A stretch of 5,995 nt of DNA, taken from Chloroflexota bacterium (GTDB taxonomy: Bacteria; Chloroflexota; Dehalococcoidia; UBA2979). Below the pieces are notes generated by a model. That model was not told the DNA's origin and did not search any database. It worked only from the letters and a program-made list of their open reading frames with translations. This document shows positions 5,412 through 5,995 of the stretch, piece by piece (the stretch's first letter is position 1; each line of letters begins with the position of its first letter). Location of the stretch: the NCBI GenBank assembly GCA_009843585.1, contig VYDC01000228.1:3703-9697 (forward strand). Reading direction: 5' to 3'. The position numbers and the translations under genes were made by a program.

Positions 5412-5995
5412 GCCAGCGATTGCGGGACGTGCTCAACATCCGCCACCGGATCTCGGCGCAGATCTACTTCGGGCTGGGCGGCGCCGTCGTGCTGACGGTG
5501 GCGGCGAGCCTCGTCGGATGGTTCTCGTTCAATCGGGTCGCCGACCTGCAGAGCCGGGTCAACGAGCAGAGCGTGCCGGAGCTCTCCGCGGCCTTCGGGG
5601 TCGCGCAGTTCAGCGGTGTCCTCGCCGACGCCGGCCCCCGCCTCGCCGGCGCGGCGACGCTCGCGGAGGTCAACGCCGTGGCCGCCGACATCGACGAGGC
5701 GCACGCGGCGTTCGCGGCGGAGCTCGCGGCGCTCGAGGGGGACCGGTCCGGGGGCGAGCGCTTCTCCCAGGTCCATTCCCACTCGGACACGCTCGTCTCG
5801 AATATCGACGCCATCCGCACCTCGAAGGAAGAGCTGTTCCTGATCGCCGCTCAGCGCGACGCCCTGCTGATGGAGCTCGAGGAGGTGCGCACCCGCCTCG
5901 AGGAACTGCTGATTCCCGCCATCGACGACCAGCTCTTCTACACCATCACCGGCTACCGCGAGCTCGACCAGCCCGCCTCCGCCGCCGCCGAGCAC
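5408..5995 (+). CDS. Membrane sensor protein with TorS-like sensory domain, N-terminal part (probable histidine kinase)
   Basis: The first 196 codons are present and the gene leaves the right edge. The GTG start overlaps the binding-protein stop in GTGA. A short basic N-tail (QRLRDVLNIRHR) precedes one hydrophobic helix at about residues 17-41, ending VGWFSFNRV. The rest is extracytoplasmic and alpha-helical, with heptad-like stretches such as LLMELEEVRTRLEELL (about 157-172). The pattern after the helix, 'VPELSAAFGVAQFSGVLADAGPRLAGAATLAEV' in parts (residues 56 to about 88), resembles the helical-bundle sensor of TorS-type hybrid kinases, which has 'VP.L..A..La..sa.LaA.aP.LA.A'. The second membrane helix, HAMP, kinase and any receiver or HPt domains would lie outside the window, so the kinase assignment is inferred. 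Its position directly after a binding lipoprotein matches the TorT-TorS arrangement. The receiver of the SpoIIE-type phosphatase three genes upstream is the obvious candidate phosphorylation target. A chemoreceptor-like protein is the main alternative. Confidence 0.75.
   Translation, partial: MSQRLRDVLNIRHRISAQIYFGLGGAVVLTVAASLVGWFSFNRVADLQSRVNEQSVPELSAAFGVAQFSGVLADAGPRLAGAATLAEVNAVAADIDEAHAAFAAELAALEGDRSGGERFSQVHSHSDTLVSNIDAIRTSKEELFLIAAQRDALLMELEEVRTRLEELLIPAIDDQLFYTITGYRELDQPASAAAEH

Noticed and set aside
5183..5995. Minus-strand open frame reaching the right edge
   Set aside because: It is antisense to the end of the lipoprotein and the TorS-like sensor, both well supported by motif order and the overlapping start/stop.

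Overview
The window is high-GC DNA (roughly 70% G+C by eye) with strong third-position GC bias, frequent GTG starts and tightly packed genes. A lipoprotein with a Ser/Thr/Pro-rich tether, a SpoIIE/RsbW/SpoIIAA-type partner-switching set and an EntS-like MFS carrier fit a high-GC environmental bacterium. My best guess is Chloroflexota (Dehalococcoidia/SAR202-like), with Actinomycetota as the alternative. This placement is an inference from composition and style and no marker gene supports it.

Layout: positions 1-1866 are transcribed leftward and 2179-5995 rightward, around one divergent intergenic region (1867-2178). The leftward unit is an MFS_3-type exporter (553-1866) followed, after a 57-bp gap holding a strong GC hairpin, by the N-terminal 165 codons of a family 5 (oligopeptide/nickel-type) solute-binding protein that runs off the left edge and has no visible signal peptide.

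The rightward unit looks like one operon of five genes: a STAS anti-anti-sigma-type protein (2179-2523), a response-regulator receiver fused to a SpoIIE-type PP2C phosphatase (2546-3718), an RsbW-type HATPase anti-sigma kinase (3715-4125), a branched-chain-amino-acid-type substrate-binding lipoprotein (4122-5411), and the N-terminus of a membrane sensor protein with a TorS-like extracytoplasmic domain (5408 to the right edge). The last three junctions are 4-base start/stop overlaps (GTGA, ATGA, GTGA), so the binding protein and the sensor are translationally coupled to the partner switch.

The working model (inference) is a complete signal chain: a small-molecule ligand binds the lipoprotein, the lipoprotein contacts the TorS-like sensor (as TorT does with TorS), the sensor phosphorylates the receiver of the phosphatase, the phosphatase dephosphorylates the STAS protein, and the STAS protein captures the anti-sigma kinase and so frees an unknown target, possibly a sigma factor. 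No transporter permease or ATPase gene and no sigma factor lie between these genes. This favours a sensing role for the binding protein and leaves the output unknown. It is the most interesting feature of the window.
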